A stretch of 64,000 nucleotides of DNA from Leptospira ilyithenensis (GCF_004771005.1 NZ_RQHV01000007.1:62001-126000); one strand, 5' to 3'. Numbered from the stretch's first letter, positions 46,849-56,880 are shown. Notes: generated by a model from the letters alone, not told the origin. Translations and numbers: made by a program.

Positions 46849-46876
46849 ATATTTGTGATGATTCTGATTAACATCT

Positions 46877-47947
46877 TCATTTATTAATCAGATAATACGA
46901 ATGCATTCCTTTGCCTTTGCCGGACCAAGATTTACAATTTACTTCCAGTTCGGTTTCGGAATGGATTTGGTATGGTTTTGCAAAGAAGAGTTGGATAAAA
47001 AAACGAAGCAATGTTGAAATATTTTCCAATGCACTCATACTTGCTATATTTTTCGTTCGAATCACATCCATATAACAAGAATCAGATTCTCCGAAATACA
47101 ATCTTTCTTTCTTCGGTAAAGTGTAACCGGAAACAGACTCTGTTTCTTCATTCAAAATCTCGGATCTTGAAACGGTTCCTTCTAAGATCAAATCTCCTTT
47201 TTTGGAAAGAACCGCAATTTTTCTGAAAAATCCTCCTGGGATTTTTTCATTTCCTATAAATCCACCGGTAAAAATGCGGGTTCCGTTATCTGTGATTGCT
47301 CGAACAATCTCCCATTTATTTGAGTATTTATGTACTTCGTAATTGGTAAGCAGGTGTTCCATCCCGCCTGTGCCTTCCACCGTTTCCACATTTCCATCAT
47401 GTATGATTGTACCTTTTACTTTTACGAAAGAGAGAGGAATGTCAGCCTGAACAAATCGTCCGTCTTCTGTTAGGTTCAGCTTTCCTCCGGAGATAGCAAT
47501 GCCTGTCCTTTGGTTGGGAAAAAAATCCAAGTCGATCGTCCATTCGGGAAAAACCATATGGATGGAATATTTTCCGTCCTTATAATCCATCCGGTTTTCT
47601 CCGCTTTGTTGAAAGAACCCCCCTTTTTTCATTTCAAATTCATCCTGACCGAACTCTTTTGTGGAATAATAGAGAGGTTCGTTGTCATGTTTGATGATGA
47701 CACTGATTCCGTTGTTCTTTGTTCCCGGACCGAAATTGCTGACCAAAAAAGTAGCGAATAGTTTGTAGGATCCGTTTTGTAAGGAAAAATTCCAAGCCTG
47801 TAAGTAACCTTCTTCCGAGTAAATCTGAGTTCTAAAATCGGAAGGGTTGCCCAATCGAACCAAGTTGGTTCCGTCCGCTTCTAACCGCCAACAAATCATA
47901 AAAAGAAAACAGAACGAACAGAGCTTTTGCATTGGCAAAGCTTTCAT
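46877..47947 (-). CDS. Exported lipocalin-like protein (tentative)
   Basis: 356 residues. A signal peptide with FCFLFMICWRL lies at ~8-23. The rest is strand-rich, with GGMEHLLTNYEVHKYSNKWEI and FTGGFIGNEKIPGGFFRK; the layout resembles the AttH/Svf1 lipocalin-like group, but I am not sure. Its ATG overlaps the stop of the upstream gene by 4 bases. Transcription runs toward the hipBA control region; no terminator is evident besides the 38-bp palindrome just past its stop. Confidence 0.55.
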   Translation of the reverse strand: MKALPMQKLCSFCFLFMICWRLEADGTNLVRLGNPSDFRTQIYSEEGYLQAWNFSLQNGSYKLFATFLVSNFGPGTKNNGISVIIKHDNEPLYYSTKEFGQDEFEMKKGGFFQQSGENRMDYKDGKYSIHMVFPEWTIDLDFFPNQRTGIAISGGKLNLTEDGRFVQADIPLSFVKVKGTIIHDGNVETVEGTGGMEHLLTNYEVHKYSNKWEIVRAITDNGTRIFTGGFIGNEKIPGGFFRKIAVLSKKGDLILEGTVSRSEILNEETESVSGYTLPKKERLYFGESDSCYMDVIRTKNIASMSALENISTLLRFFIQLFFAKPYQIHSETELEVNCKSWSGKGKGMHSYYLINK

Positions 47948-48372
47948 TTTGATTTGGACTTTGCTAGTTTTTTTTCATTTTTAGAGATATGGAACTCTTC
48001 TTTTACGGGCTCAGTATTTTTAGAAAACAAATCCCCTAGGCTGGTAATGGAAAAAACGGGGTGTTCCAGGTTTCCAATCAAAACCATTCTGGATCTCTCT
48101 TCCGAAATCCCGTCGATATGAATCCAGGTGTTGGTTGGGAAAGAACTTTCCAGGATGCAAGCCGATACATAGTATTCATAATCTCCTATTTTTGATAAAA
48201 AAACTCTGATTTTTGCGATCGGGCTTTCTACCAAAGCCTGCCGGAACTTTTGCAGCTTTGTATTTTGAATGTTACAGGTTTCGTAATAATGATTCAAAAC
48301 CCTCAAGATATGTTGAAATTCCTCTTTTCTGGAGGTAAGCTCCCTCCAGAGAACGGTTTCCTTTTCGCGCAT
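47944..48372 (-). CDS. Uncharacterised small protein
   Basis: 142 residues from ATG 48372, chosen because GAGG lies 8 bases upstream; a GTG at 48435 without a ribosome site would add 21 residues. Helical start (REKETVLWRELTSRKEEF), strands in the middle and a Lys-rich tail. No motif recognised. Coupled to the following lipocalin-like gene by an ATGA overlap. Confidence 0.6.
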   Translation of the reverse strand: MREKETVLWRELTSRKEEFQHILRVLNHYYETCNIQNTKLQKFRQALVESPIAKIRVFLSKIGDYEYYVSACILESSFPTNTWIHIDGISEERSRMVLIGNLEHPVFSITSLGDLFSKNTEPVKEEFHISKNEKKLAKSKSK

Positions 48373-48461
48373 GTTTTTTACCTCATTTAGAGGGGTAAAG
48401 AACTCTGCCGATTGGTTCCCAAATTCGATTCTCACTTGAAAAAAAGTTTCCGTTCGTAATC

Positions 48462-49037
48462 ATGAACGAAACGGACATGCTGACTCATATTTTAGAAATA
48501 TTTTGGATCGAGAAGCTTCGTTTTACCCAGTATACAATTAATAAAATCGCAAAAATCCCGGACTCCGAGTATGAGTTTTCTTCCGCAGACCGGCCCAAAT
48601 CGATTGCATGGGCTGTGGAGCAGATGGTTGCATTTGATCGCAACTTTGCTTTCTATCTTCCTCTCTCTTTGCGGTTCGGAGCTTTGTTTTCTTTCCCTCC
48701 TTATAAGGAATTGGATGTGGAAAAGGATGTGGAAGACATTCGGGATAAATTTACCCCTCCCGCATTCCCGCTCCGTTTTTTAGATATTTCTATTGATTCC
48801 GCAAAATTATTAAATATAACAAATGTAAATGTTTCCAAAGAGAAATTGATAAAGGACTGGCGACTAACTTTGATTAGAATTGAAGACAGGTTGGCCGGTC
48901 TTTCCGAAAAAGAAGCGTTTAAAAAAAGATACGCGTCTCTTTCGGGCATTCATACTCTACCCGGTGCAATCAACAATTCCACCGAGTTTTGTCATTTTCT
49001 ATGGAACAAACATGCAGCACCTTTTCTAGAATCATGA
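48462..49037 (+). CDS. DinB-like helical protein (tentative)
   Basis: 191 residues, mostly helical. The size, the N-terminal helix and a late SGIHTLPGAINNSTEF stretch suggest a DinB/DUF1569-like four-helix bundle, but the three metal-binding histidines are not obvious. Divergent from the small gene before it; icd follows 45 bases later with its own strong ribosome site. Confidence 0.5.
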   Translation: MNETDMLTHILEIFWIEKLRFTQYTINKIAKIPDSEYEFSSADRPKSIAWAVEQMVAFDRNFAFYLPLSLRFGALFSFPPYKELDVEKDVEDIRDKFTPPAFPLRFLDISIDSAKLLNITNVNVSKEKLIKDWRLTLIRIEDRLAGLSEKEAFKKRYASLSGIHTLPGAINNSTEFCHFLWNKHAAPFLES

Positions 49038-49082
49038 TCGTAAGCGAAATTATAAATCAATAACAGCTATTAGGAGAGTTAC

Positions 49083-50294
49083 ATGGGAAAAATTAAAGTA
49101 AAAACACCGCTTGTCGAATTAGACGGTGACGAAATGACAAGAATCATCTGGAAAGAAATCAAAGAAAGATTCATCTACCCTTATTTAGATATTACACTTG
49201 AATATTACGACCTTGGTGTCGAATACCGGGACAAAACAGACGACCAAGTAACTGTGGATTCCGCAAATGCGATCAAAAAACACGGAGTAGGTGTTAAATG
49301 CGCAACCATTACTCCCAATGCAGACAGGGTAAAAGAATACAGCCTGAAACAAGAATGGAAATCTCCGAACGGAACCATTCGTGCGATTTTGGACGGAACC
49401 GTCTTTAGAAAACCGATTATAATCAAAAATATTCCCGCTGCCGTAAACTCATGGAAAAAACCGATCGCAATCGGTCGTCATGCTTACGGTGATATTTACC
49501 GTGATGTGGAAATGATCATTGACGGACCAGGTAAAGTGGAACTGATTTATACGGATGCATCCGGAAAAGAAAAACAAAGATTGGTTGTAAATGAATACAA
49601 AGGACCGGGGGTTGCGCTTGCTATGCACAACTTGGACAAGTCCATCGAATCTTTTGCACTTGCTTGTTTCAATTACGCTCTTTCTGAAAAAATCAGCATC
49701 TGGTTTGCTACAAAAGATACTATCTCCAAAAAATACCATGCACGTTTCCGCGAGATCTTTGACGAGCTTGCGGCAAAGAAAGACGCAGAAATGAAAGCTG
49801 CCGGCATCACTTACAATTATTTTTTAATTGATGATGCAGTGGCGCAAATTATGAAAAACGAAGGCGGCCAACTCTGGGCGCTGATGAACTATGACGGAGA
49901 TGTAATGTCCGATATGGTTGCTTCCGGATTCGGATCTTTGGGACTTATGACTTCCGTTCTTGTTTCTCCTGACGGAAAATACGAATACGAAGCGGCTCAC
50001 GGAACTGTAACCCGTCACTACCGTAAATACCAAAAAGGGGAAACTACTTCCACCAACTCCGTTGCATCTATCTTTGCATGGACAGGTGCCCTTGCGAAAA
50101 GAGGCGAGTTAGACGGAACTCCGGATGTCGTGAATTTTGCAGTAAAGCTGGAAGAGTCCATCATCGAAACCATCGAAGGGGGAGAAATGACAAAAGATCT
50201 ACTTTCTCTTTCGACTGCGGCTAAAAAAACCGAATTGGATACTTTCCAATTTATGGAAGCTGTTCAAAAAAGACTCGATTCTAAATTGAAATAA
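49083..50294 (+). CDS. icd: Isocitrate dehydrogenase (NADP+), eukaryote-like class
   Basis: 403 residues. It oxidises isocitrate to 2-oxoglutarate in the TCA cycle. The beginning ([18 protein letters not shown]), [16 protein letters not shown] (substrate Ser/Arg region) and [20 protein letters not shown] (metal Asp) mark the homodimeric class shared with mitochondria rather than the E. coli-type enzyme. AGGAGAG precedes ATG 49083. A hairpin follows. Confidence 0.96.
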   Translation: MGKIKVKTPLVELDGDEMTRIIWKEIKERFIYPYLDITLEYYDLGVEYRDKTDDQVTVDSANAIKKHGVGVKCATITPNADRVKEYSLKQEWKSPNGTIRAILDGTVFRKPIIIKNIPAAVNSWKKPIAIGRHAYGDIYRDVEMIIDGPGKVELIYTDASGKEKQRLVVNEYKGPGVALAMHNLDKSIESFALACFNYALSEKISIWFATKDTISKKYHARFREIFDELAAKKDAEMKAAGITYNYFLIDDAVAQIMKNEGGQLWALMNYDGDVMSDMVASGFGSLGLMTSVLVSPDGKYEYEAAHGTVTRHYRKYQKGETTSTNSVASIFAWTGALAKRGELDGTPDVVNFAVKLEESIIETIEGGEMTKDLLSLSTAAKKTELDTFQFMEAVQKRLDSKLK

Positions 50295-50302
50295 GAAACT
50301 TT

Positions 50303-50335
50303 TACCCTACCTCTTGTTCTCCTTGAGGTAGGGTA
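50303..50335 (+). terminator. Hairpin after icd
   Basis: An 11-bp perfect stem (TACCCTACCTC / GAGGTAGGGTA) with an 11-base loop begins 9 bases after the icd stop. It lacks a proper T-run (CCTTCCTTT follows), so it may stop transcription weakly or protect the mRNA end. Confidence 0.6.
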
Positions 50336-50424
50336 CCTTCCTTTATAGGCTTTGGCAGTTTGATTGCCGATCATGCGAAAATCCGGTCCAATGGGCAATT
50401 TGTTTTGAATCATCTGGAGGAAAT

Positions 50425-50535
50425 ATGAAGCCTTTCGTCTTAATCTTTGGCAACCCTTACCGTGTGTTCATCGGTGTATCTGGCGCAAAATATATATTAG
50501 ATGGCGTATACGAATTAAATATAGATTTAAAATAA
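50425..50535 (+). CDS. Possible 36-residue small protein gene before the cyclase
   Basis: ATG 50425 has a near-perfect GGAGG four bases upstream and a 36-codon frame ending in TAA, 15 bases before the cyclase ATG. The peptide begins MKPFVLIFGNPYRVF and ends ELNIDLK: moderately hydrophobic, not a clear transmembrane helix. No homologue is known to me. It could be a real small protein or a leader peptide that couples translation to the cyclase. Confidence 0.45.
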   Translation: MKPFVLIFGNPYRVFIGVSGAKYILDGVYELNIDLK

Positions 50536-50550
50536 TACAGACAGAGTTCA

Positions 50551-51798
50551 ATGTACAATCGATTTTTAGACTGGTTTATGGAAGAAAGCCGAAACGCCAA
50601 ATCCGCTTCTTCCTATTTTAATTCATTTATTGAGTTTTTGATTCGGGAAGATTTTCGGATCATACGTTCAAGTATGGGAACGAGGACGGTTCATCCTCAG
50701 GTGGAAACAGTTTCCTATCTTTGGGCGCCGAATGATAGATTGTCTATTTTTGACAATATAGCGGGGGATCTCGAGGTTTCCTCTCGGGTATTTACCTTCG
50801 GAATCGGTTCTCTCAAAGAGATCCGTTTCAAACAGGGCACTTCACGAACAGAACCGTTCAAACTCAGCCCCATTTACCGTATATTGCAGTCCAAGAAGAC
50901 TTATGTATTTTCTTTTTTGGACTATCAGGAAGAGCCTTTGCCTTTTCCCATCTTGGAAGATTTGAAAGAGCACAAAGCGACCGGCTACATAGCAATACCT
51001 GCAATAGAGGCTGGGAATCCGGTTGCATTCAAAAGTTTTGTTACGGATCATCCTGAAGGATTTACCCCCGAAAAGGTCGCTTTTTTGGAAAAAGCGAGTA
51101 ATGTAATGTATGTTAAATGGTCGAATTTTATGCGAGCCGAGTTTACGGAGACACTTCTCAGCGTTTATTTGGGAAAAAGGACAGGTTCTCTCGTTTATTC
51201 GGGAAAAGTCCATTTAGGAGATGTGGAAAATATGAATTCCGTTATCTGGTTTTCAGATATTCGTAATTACTCCGGATTAAGTGAGGATTTATCTCCGTCG
51301 GATATAATACACATGTTGAACGATTATTTCGGAGCAATTATCCCTTCCATTGAGAAAAACGGAGGGGAGGTTCTGAAAATGTTAGGGGACGGCATTTTGG
51401 CAGTTTTTCCCTTTGACGAAAAAAATAAAAAAAGGGTCCGAATGAAAGCTTTACTTTCCGTTCGGCAAGTCTTTGATGAATTGCGAAAATTAAACCGGAT
51501 TCGTATCAAAGATTCAAAAACACCGATTCGCCACGGAGTAGGGCTCCATAAAGGACAAATTTTATACGGAAATATCGGGTCCAGAGATAGATTAGACTTT
51601 ACAGTGATCGGAGAAGCTGTCAATCTTGCAAGCCGGATTGCAGGGATGTGCGGAGAGTTGAAGAAGGCTGTTCTCGCTTCCGAAGAATTTGTGAGCGATA
51701 TGAACATTCGATGGGAAGATATCGGCGAACACAAGTTAAAAGGGATTGCTGTCCCGAAGCGGATTTTTGCGATTTCGGAAGAAGTAAAAAGAATGTAA
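50551..51798 (+). CDS. Class III adenylate/guanylate cyclase
   Basis: 415 residues, soluble. The N-terminal ~215 residues are a GAF-like sensor region. The cyclase domain is at ~225-400, with metal-binding aspartates in WFSDIRNY and MLGDGILAVF, the purine-recognition Lys in EVLKMLGDG and the Asp/Thr region LDFTVIGEAVNLASR, which carries the catalytic Asn and Arg. Lys and Asp/Thr favour ATP, thus cAMP. It lies 8 bases upstream of a hybrid kinase gene and so forms an operon with it. Confidence 0.92.
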   Translation: MYNRFLDWFMEESRNAKSASSYFNSFIEFLIREDFRIIRSSMGTRTVHPQVETVSYLWAPNDRLSIFDNIAGDLEVSSRVFTFGIGSLKEIRFKQGTSRTEPFKLSPIYRILQSKKTYVFSFLDYQEEPLPFPILEDLKEHKATGYIAIPAIEAGNPVAFKSFVTDHPEGFTPEKVAFLEKASNVMYVKWSNFMRAEFTETLLSVYLGKRTGSLVYSGKVHLGDVENMNSVIWFSDIRNYSGLSEDLSPSDIIHMLNDYFGAIIPSIEKNGGEVLKMLGDGILAVFPFDEKNKKRVRMKALLSVRQVFDELRKLNRIRIKDSKTPIRHGVGLHKGQILYGNIGSRDRLDFTVIGEAVNLASRIAGMCGELKKAVLASEEFVSDMNIRWEDIGEHKLKGIAVPKRIFAISEEVKRM

Positions 51799-51805
51799 TG
51801 CTTTT

Positions 51806-53767
51806 ATGAACAATAGTATTCTTACAAATATTTTAGAGTCGATAGATGCTCTGGTCTACGTGTCCGATATGGGGTCAGGGAAGATATTATTTGTAAATGA
51901 GTATGGAAAATCCATTTGGGGAAATATCCCTTCCGAACTGGATGAAAACGAAGACGTTAAATCGAATTCAATCTCGACACTTTTTACCTGGAATGCGTCA
52001 ATTTTAGGTTCAGAAACGGTTTCTTCCAAAAGCGAACCTTATGAACGTCAATTCGGTCCTGAAGGTCAATTTTACGAATGCCATGATACTGTGATCGTCT
52101 GGGGTTCGGGAAAAGCACGACTCACTTGCGCGATCAATGTACATGACAGAAGAGAGCAGGAAAAACTTTATAAAACCGTTTTTCAGGCAGTGTCCGATTC
52201 TATTTTTATCCTTAGAGTGGAAGAGGAAGGTTTGCTTCGCTTTCTAGGAACCAATCCTGCCTTTCAAAATGAATGGCAATTACCCCTATCCAAAATCTTC
52301 GGTAAAACGATTCATGAAGTTTTTTCTTCCGAAGTAGCAAACCATCTGTTATCGCAATGCGAACAATCCTTGGAAGACAAAAAACTGATTCAGTTCGAAC
52401 TGGAACATAGAATCCGGGGGATTTTAAAAACATGGTCCGTAAAAATAACGCCCGTTATTGATGAATTCGGAGAAATTTCCCTTTTGATCGGTGTGGCGGA
52501 CGACATATCTGAAAGAATCCGCTCCGAGAAAGCCATCAAACAATCGCAAGACGACCTAAAGGAAGCCAATCAAAGACTTCTGATTGCAATTGATCATTCC
52601 AATAAAATGGCTGATACTGCAAGAGAAGCGAGTGCTGCCAAAAGCGAATTTCTTGCAAATATGAGTCATGAGATCCGTACACCGATGAATGGAATCATTG
52701 GAATGACTCATCTTCTTTTGGAGACAGGCCTTACCCAGGAACAAAGAAAATATTCCGAACTTGTGAAGACGAGCGCCGAGTCCTTATTGTCCTTGTTAAA
52801 CGATATTTTGGATTTTTCCAAAATAGAAGCCAAAAAGTTGGAATTGGAATACACCACTTTTAAAGTAAACAAAACAATCGAAGAAGTACTGTCTTTATTT
52901 CAAGCGAAGGTAACGGAAAAGATGATTTCCTTAAAGCATAGTTCCAATCTATCCGGGGAAGAGAGTTTTCTGGGAGATCCGAGCAGGCTCAAACAAATTT
53001 TAATTAACCTGATCGGCAACGCGATAAAATTTACAAGAGACGGGGGAGTTAGTGTCACCGTTGAAAAGAAAGAGGTCGTGGAAAATCGGACCAAGATTTT
53101 ATTTTCCATCGAAGACACAGGGATCGGGATTCCCGCTCATGCGATCGATCAATTATTTTCACCTTTTCACCAAGTGGAAAGTTCCACCACAAGAAGGTTT
53201 GGTGGAACAGGACTTGGCCTTGCCATTGCCAAACAACTTTCGGAACTTATGGGTGGAACGATTGGAGTTGCAAGCGAACTGGGAAAAGGTTCTAGATTTT
53301 GGTTCACTTGCCTGTTTGAAAATAATGTATCTCATTTGAATCCTAACGATGCAACCGAATCGAAATCTTCCAACCCACCTAAAAATGCCCGTTTTCACGA
53401 TAAAAAAGTTTTAGTAGCGGAAGACAATCCCACAAACCAAATCGTAGCGTTGGGTTTGTTGAGGAAAATCGGAATAGAAGCAAAACTTGTAAATAATGGA
53501 AAAGAGGTTTTGGAAGAACTATCCAAAAATAGTTACAATCTGGTTTTAATGGACTGTCAAATGCCGGAAATGGATGGGTTTGAGGCGACAGCTAGAATTC
53601 GTTCTCAGACGGAGGAAAATTTCCAAACGAATATTCCCATCATTGCACTTACCGCCTACGCTATGAAAGGTGATCGTGAAAAATGCATCAATGCAGGTAT
53701 GAACGATTATCTTTCCAAACCGATTCAGCCGACGGAACTTGCATTATTGATTGAAAAATGGTGTTGA
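51806..53767 (+). CDS. Hybrid sensor histidine kinase (PAS-PAS-HK-receiver)
   Basis: 653 residues, no membrane helix. Two PAS domains (~1-115 and ~120-245), then HisKA with [17 protein letters not shown] (His ~287), N-box [10 protein letters not shown]1 DTGIGIP, G2 [12 protein letters not shown], and a receiver domain from ~535 with VAEDN, the phospho-Asp in [13 protein letters not shown] and the conserved LSKPI Lys. A soluble multi-step phosphorelay kinase. Shares an operon with the cyclase, which suggests joint cAMP and phospho-signalling. Confidence 0.94.
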   Translation: MNNSILTNILESIDALVYVSDMGSGKILFVNEYGKSIWGNIPSELDENEDVKSNSISTLFTWNASILGSETVSSKSEPYERQFGPEGQFYECHDTVIVWGSGKARLTCAINVHDRREQEKLYKTVFQAVSDSIFILRVEEEGLLRFLGTNPAFQNEWQLPLSKIFGKTIHEVFSSEVANHLLSQCEQSLEDKKLIQFELEHRIRGILKTWSVKITPVIDEFGEISLLIGVADDISERIRSEKAIKQSQDDLKEANQRLLIAIDHSNKMADTAREASAAKSEFLANMSHEIRTPMNGIIGMTHLLLETGLTQEQRKYSELVKTSAESLLSLLNDILDFSKIEAKKLELEYTTFKVNKTIEEVLSLFQAKVTEKMISLKHSSNLSGEESFLGDPSRLKQILINLIGNAIKFTRDGGVSVTVEKKEVVENRTKILFSIEDTGIGIPAHAIDQLFSPFHQVESSTTRRFGGTGLGLAIAKQLSELMGGTIGVASELGKGSRFWFTCLFENNVSHLNPNDATESKSSNPPKNARFHDKKVLVAEDNPTNQIVALGLLRKIGIEAKLVNNGKEVLEELSKNSYNLVLMDCQMPEMDGFEATARIRSQTEENFQTNIPIIALTAYAMKGDREKCINAGMNDYLSKPIQPTELALLIEKWC

Positions 53768-53855
53768 TCCGACACTAGCCGCAGCCGCCTGACGAACTTT
53801 GTTTATCAGCTGAACAAAAAATAGAATCCGAATGTGATTCCCAAAAGCAATCCCG

Positions 53856-54112
53856 CAAGCAATCTATCTTCTTTCCAAAATGCCTGTATCCTTTTTCCCT
53901 TTGGTTACAAACCAAGTAGAGTTCAATCCGTTTCACGCAGAACGTTTGTTTGATGGGACCTTTGCTTTGGCGCAGGAGTTGGGTTTTTCTCCTATGGTTT
54001 GGTCTCCTACAGCAGGGGAATCATATTCTCCCCGAAAGAAGATAAAGAGAAAAAGGTCTTAGCCGTCCTTACTGAAATCGCAAACAAATACGGCAAACAA
54101 CCGAATCCTATC
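53856..54112 (+). pseudogene. Remnant of an aldo/keto reductase gene
   Basis: The frame beginning near 53856 encodes FPLVTNQVEFNPFHAERLFDG and FALAQELGFSPMVWSPTAG, typical of the C-terminal half of YdhF-type aldo/keto reductases. Homology then continues in the next frame (GIIFSPKEDKEKKVLAVLTEIANKYG). One lost base in the GGGG run around 54017 explains the shift. The 5' half and the end are gone; the downstream part runs into the convergent DUF1579 gene. The rest of the 53768-54112 gap holds nothing else I can support. Confidence 0.75.
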
Positions 54113-54607
54113 CTAAACCCGGTGGTATATGATTTTTACTCCGCCTGCTTCTCTGCCTTCGGGAGAAAAATTTTCCGCTATGATAAGGATTTGATTTTCA
54201 TCGATTTTTTGGATCGTTGTTTTCCATCCCCATTTGGAATCGGAAGAAGGATCTTCGTAATGACCTAAAAAGGAAATGTCCGTTTCTGAATGGTTTCCTT
54301 CCGAAAACATAATGGCTGTCCCCATTCCGAAACTTTCGATCCATACCGATTCGAATTTTTTCCGGTCGATATGGTATCCATAAATGGCGATCCCTTCAAT
54401 AGGATCGTCTCCGAAGCTGCTTTTGTATTCATGCAGGATAAATCTTCCACCTAATACAAGTTTCATGGATCCGGAAACATCCGCTTCATTTACTATTTTT
54501 CCATTTTCGAACATGGTGAACATTCTTCCCTGCCACTCTCCCGCAAGAGAAGCGAGTTCTTTATGAATTCCTTCTTTCTTAGATAATTCGAATTTTTCTT
54601 TACTCAT
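54113..54607 (-). CDS. DUF1579-family protein
   Basis: 164 residues from ATG 54607 (MSKEKFELSK); the longer open frame to 54757 runs into the upstream gene and is not used. Features LAGEWQGRMFTMFENGK, GGRFILHEY and an ENFSPEGREAGG end match DUF1579, a lipocalin-like beta-barrel of unknown function. It lies 37 bases after the short-chain reductase gene on the same strand, probably in one transcript. Confidence 0.75.
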   Translation of the reverse strand: MSKEKFELSKKEGIHKELASLAGEWQGRMFTMFENGKIVNEADVSGSMKLVLGGRFILHEYKSSFGDDPIEGIAIYGYHIDRKKFESVWIESFGMGTAIMFSEGNHSETDISFLGHYEDPSSDSKWGWKTTIQKIDENQILIIAENFSPEGREAGGVKIIYHRV

Positions 54608-54644
54608 ATGACTACATCCATTTTTTATTGTTAGTTGAAAGCTA

Positions 54645-55349
54645 TTACCAGGGGATTTCTTTTTTATCTCTGAAGAATTTACCTGTTGCTCCCGTTTCAG
54701 GTAATAATGCCGCCCAAACAATGGTTTCTGCACCTTGTTCGATCGTGCGTTCCGCACTAGGACCTCCCATATCCGTTCTCACCCAACCAGGGCATACCGA
54801 ATTGACTTTGATATTTCTTCCTATTGTTTCTTTGGAAACGATGATTGTCAGCGCGTTTATCGCAGATTTGGAAATCCGATAGGCTGGATAACCCCCGCCC
54901 ATATCCGACATTTGTCCCATCCCTGAGCTAACATTAACAATACGACCAAAACCGTTTTCTATCATCATAGGGAGGAACAACTGGCAGAGACGAAGCGGGC
55001 CAACTAGATTTGTTTCCAAGGTTTTCCCAGTTTCTTCTCTGGTAGTTCCGCCGAAACCGTCATGATCCAGATAAACTCCTGCGTTGTTGATAAGTATGTC
55101 GAGTCTGGTATAAGTCTTTTTGATATAATCAAATAAACTCAAGGCGCTTCTTTCATTAGAGACATCCAAGGGAAAAAAATCGGCCTTTCCTCCTCTGCCT
55201 ATGATCTCTTCCTGTGTTAGTTTTCCTTCCGCTTTATTTCTGGAAGTGACAATGACAAAGATACCTTCTGCGGCAAGATCAAGCGCCACTTGTTTGCCTA
55301 TCCCTCGGTTGGATCCTGTTACGATTGCAATTTTTTCTTTCCGATTCAT
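54645..55349 (-). CDS. Short-chain dehydrogenase/reductase
   Basis: 234 residues. The NAD(P)-binding motif is TGSNRGIGKQ (~11-20), then NNAGV, the catalytic Ser in NVSSGMG and Tyr/Lys in AYRISKSA. Classical SDR length. The substrate cannot be told. Divergent from the thioesterase gene. Confidence 0.92.
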   Translation of the reverse strand: MNRKEKIAIVTGSNRGIGKQVALDLAAEGIFVIVTSRNKAEGKLTQEEIIGRGGKADFFPLDVSNERSALSLFDYIKKTYTRLDILINNAGVYLDHDGFGGTTREETGKTLETNLVGPLRLCQLFLPMMIENGFGRIVNVSSGMGQMSDMGGGYPAYRISKSAINALTIIVSKETIGRNIKVNSVCPGWVRTDMGGPSAERTIEQGAETIVWAALLPETGATGKFFRDKKEIPW

Positions 55350-55457
55350 TCTGCCTCCGAGTCCGGATTTTTATCAGATTAAACCGAAAAATCAGGAAAT
55401 ACAATCTGATTTTTTCCAATACAAGAATGCGGTTCCCAATTCAATTGGGAAAATTCT

Positions 55458-55898
55458 ATGATATCTACAACTTCTTTTCCGATTCAAATTCGCTGGGCGG
55501 ACATTGACCAAAACCATCACCTAAGACATTCCGTTTATTATGATTATGGTGCGATTGCAAGGATTCAATTTTTATCAAACTACGGTTTGACGAGTAGTAA
55601 ATTTACTGAATTGAAAACAGGGCCGATCCTGTTTCGGGAAGAGGCGATCTTCAAACGGGAGATTCATTTCGAAGATAAGATTACAATCAATGCCGTTTTG
55701 ACAAAAGCAAGGCCTGATTTTTCCAGATGGAGCATTCAACATAGTATCATTAAGAACGAAGATATACTTGCCGCCGTGATCAATGTAGACGGTGCTTGGA
55801 TTGATACTGAGATACGAAAATTAATCGTTCCGAGTGAGTTTGTAAAAGAGGCTTTTTCCAAATTCCCAAAGGCTCCTCAATTTGAAGTTTTGGATTGA
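55458..55898 (+). CDS. Hotdog-fold acyl-CoA thioesterase (4HBT type)
   Basis: 146 residues. The start (IRWADIDQNHHLRHSVYYDY) carries the Asp and His typical of 4-hydroxybenzoyl-CoA thioesterase-like enzymes, followed by a hotdog helix and strands. It releases free acids from acyl-CoA; chain-length preference unknown. Eight bases from the convergent DKNYY gene. Confidence 0.85.
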   Translation: MISTTSFPIQIRWADIDQNHHLRHSVYYDYGAIARIQFLSNYGLTSSKFTELKTGPILFREEAIFKREIHFEDKITINAVLTKARPDFSRWSIQHSIIKNEDILAAVINVDGAWIDTEIRKLIVPSEFVKEAFSKFPKAPQFEVLD

Positions 55899-55906
55899 AA
55901 AATTTA

Positions 55907-56815
55907 TTAATTACTGTTAGTTTGTCCGGATTCATAAGAAAAATTCTTATCTTTTCCGCACATGCCAGGATACAGACAATCGGTTTTCTCCACGTCTAAC
56001 CTGAATGATTTTGCATCCGCTTGTTTTATTTTGACACCTTGCCAAAATACGGATGCATCATCCTTTGCATAATCCGAATCCATGGAAATTTTGGAATCCA
56101 ACGGATTGGGATAAGTCAACGGTTTGAAATCCTTTGTGTTACAGGAAAACGCATGGACTGCTAGAACATTGAAATAATAACATCCTCTTTTGTCTTTCGC
56201 ATAGCTATCGTATAACAAGAATGTTTCGGGATCGGCGTCTTTGATTTTTTCTCCTTTATAGTAGATGGAATTTTTCGTTTTGATGATATCATAAAATTTC
56301 GAATCCAAAACACCGACAGAATCCTTATTTCTTTCTTCCAACTTGATTCCTTCATAATACAAATGTTTTTCGTCCGTTCCATAATCCGTATCGAGCCCCC
56401 GGCTTTTTAAGATTTGAAATGTTTTGGGATCGGAATCTTCCAAAGGAACTAAAACCAATTTGTCTTCCGTCCAAACTTTCAAATCCAAGGGAATAATGAT
56501 GATCCAGGCTTTCGGAGAATTGGTTTTTAATTCGGTTTGAGTGGAAATATAATATACACTCTTCTTATCTGAAAAATGGGTATGATTCAAAATTTGAAAG
56601 GACTTCGGATCTATGTCCGTCAATCGGTTCTCTTTGTAATAGATATGATCGTTGTCTTTGGCAAAATAACGATCTAAAATGGTAAATCCTTCCCTATTCG
56701 TTGTATCGATTTTATTATTTTCATAATAAGGAAAAAACCAATACTTATAATAGTACCCATTTGAACAGGATACAAATAGAAGGATTAAAATTAGATAATA
56801 TTTTCCGAATTGCAT
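55907..56815 (-). CDS. DKNYY-family lipoprotein
   Basis: 302 residues. The lipobox LLFVSC gives a lipid Cys at ~17. It has about six short repeats of form YAKDxxxIYYxxxxLxxxDPxSFxIL (for example YAKDNDHIYYKENRLTDID), the DKNYY unit of unknown function found in Leptospira and Fusobacteria. Probably a beta-propeller-like surface lipoprotein. Confidence 0.85.
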   Translation of the reverse strand: MQFGKYYLILILLFVSCSNGYYYKYWFFPYYENNKIDTTNREGFTILDRYFAKDNDHIYYKENRLTDIDPKSFQILNHTHFSDKKSVYYISTQTELKTNSPKAWIIIIPLDLKVWTEDKLVLVPLEDSDPKTFQILKSRGLDTDYGTDEKHLYYEGIKLEERNKDSVGVLDSKFYDIIKTKNSIYYKGEKIKDADPETFLLYDSYAKDKRGCYYFNVLAVHAFSCNTKDFKPLTYPNPLDSKISMDSDYAKDDASVFWQGVKIKQADAKSFRLDVEKTDCLYPGMCGKDKNFSYESGQTNSN

Positions 56816-56880
56816 TATGGATTTTTCAGACTCTTTCAGTTTTGTAGATAGTAAGAAGATTTTATTTTCAGGAAATGGAA

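Noticed and set aside
46707..46859. CRISPR array or integron-like repeats
   Set aside because: The units are palindromic 16-bp sites with regular 41-44 bp steps tied to the hipBA promoter, with no spacers or cas genes.
54608..54757. N-terminal extension of the DUF1579 protein
   Set aside because: It overlaps the end of the short-chain reductase gene; the domain begins right after ATG 54607.
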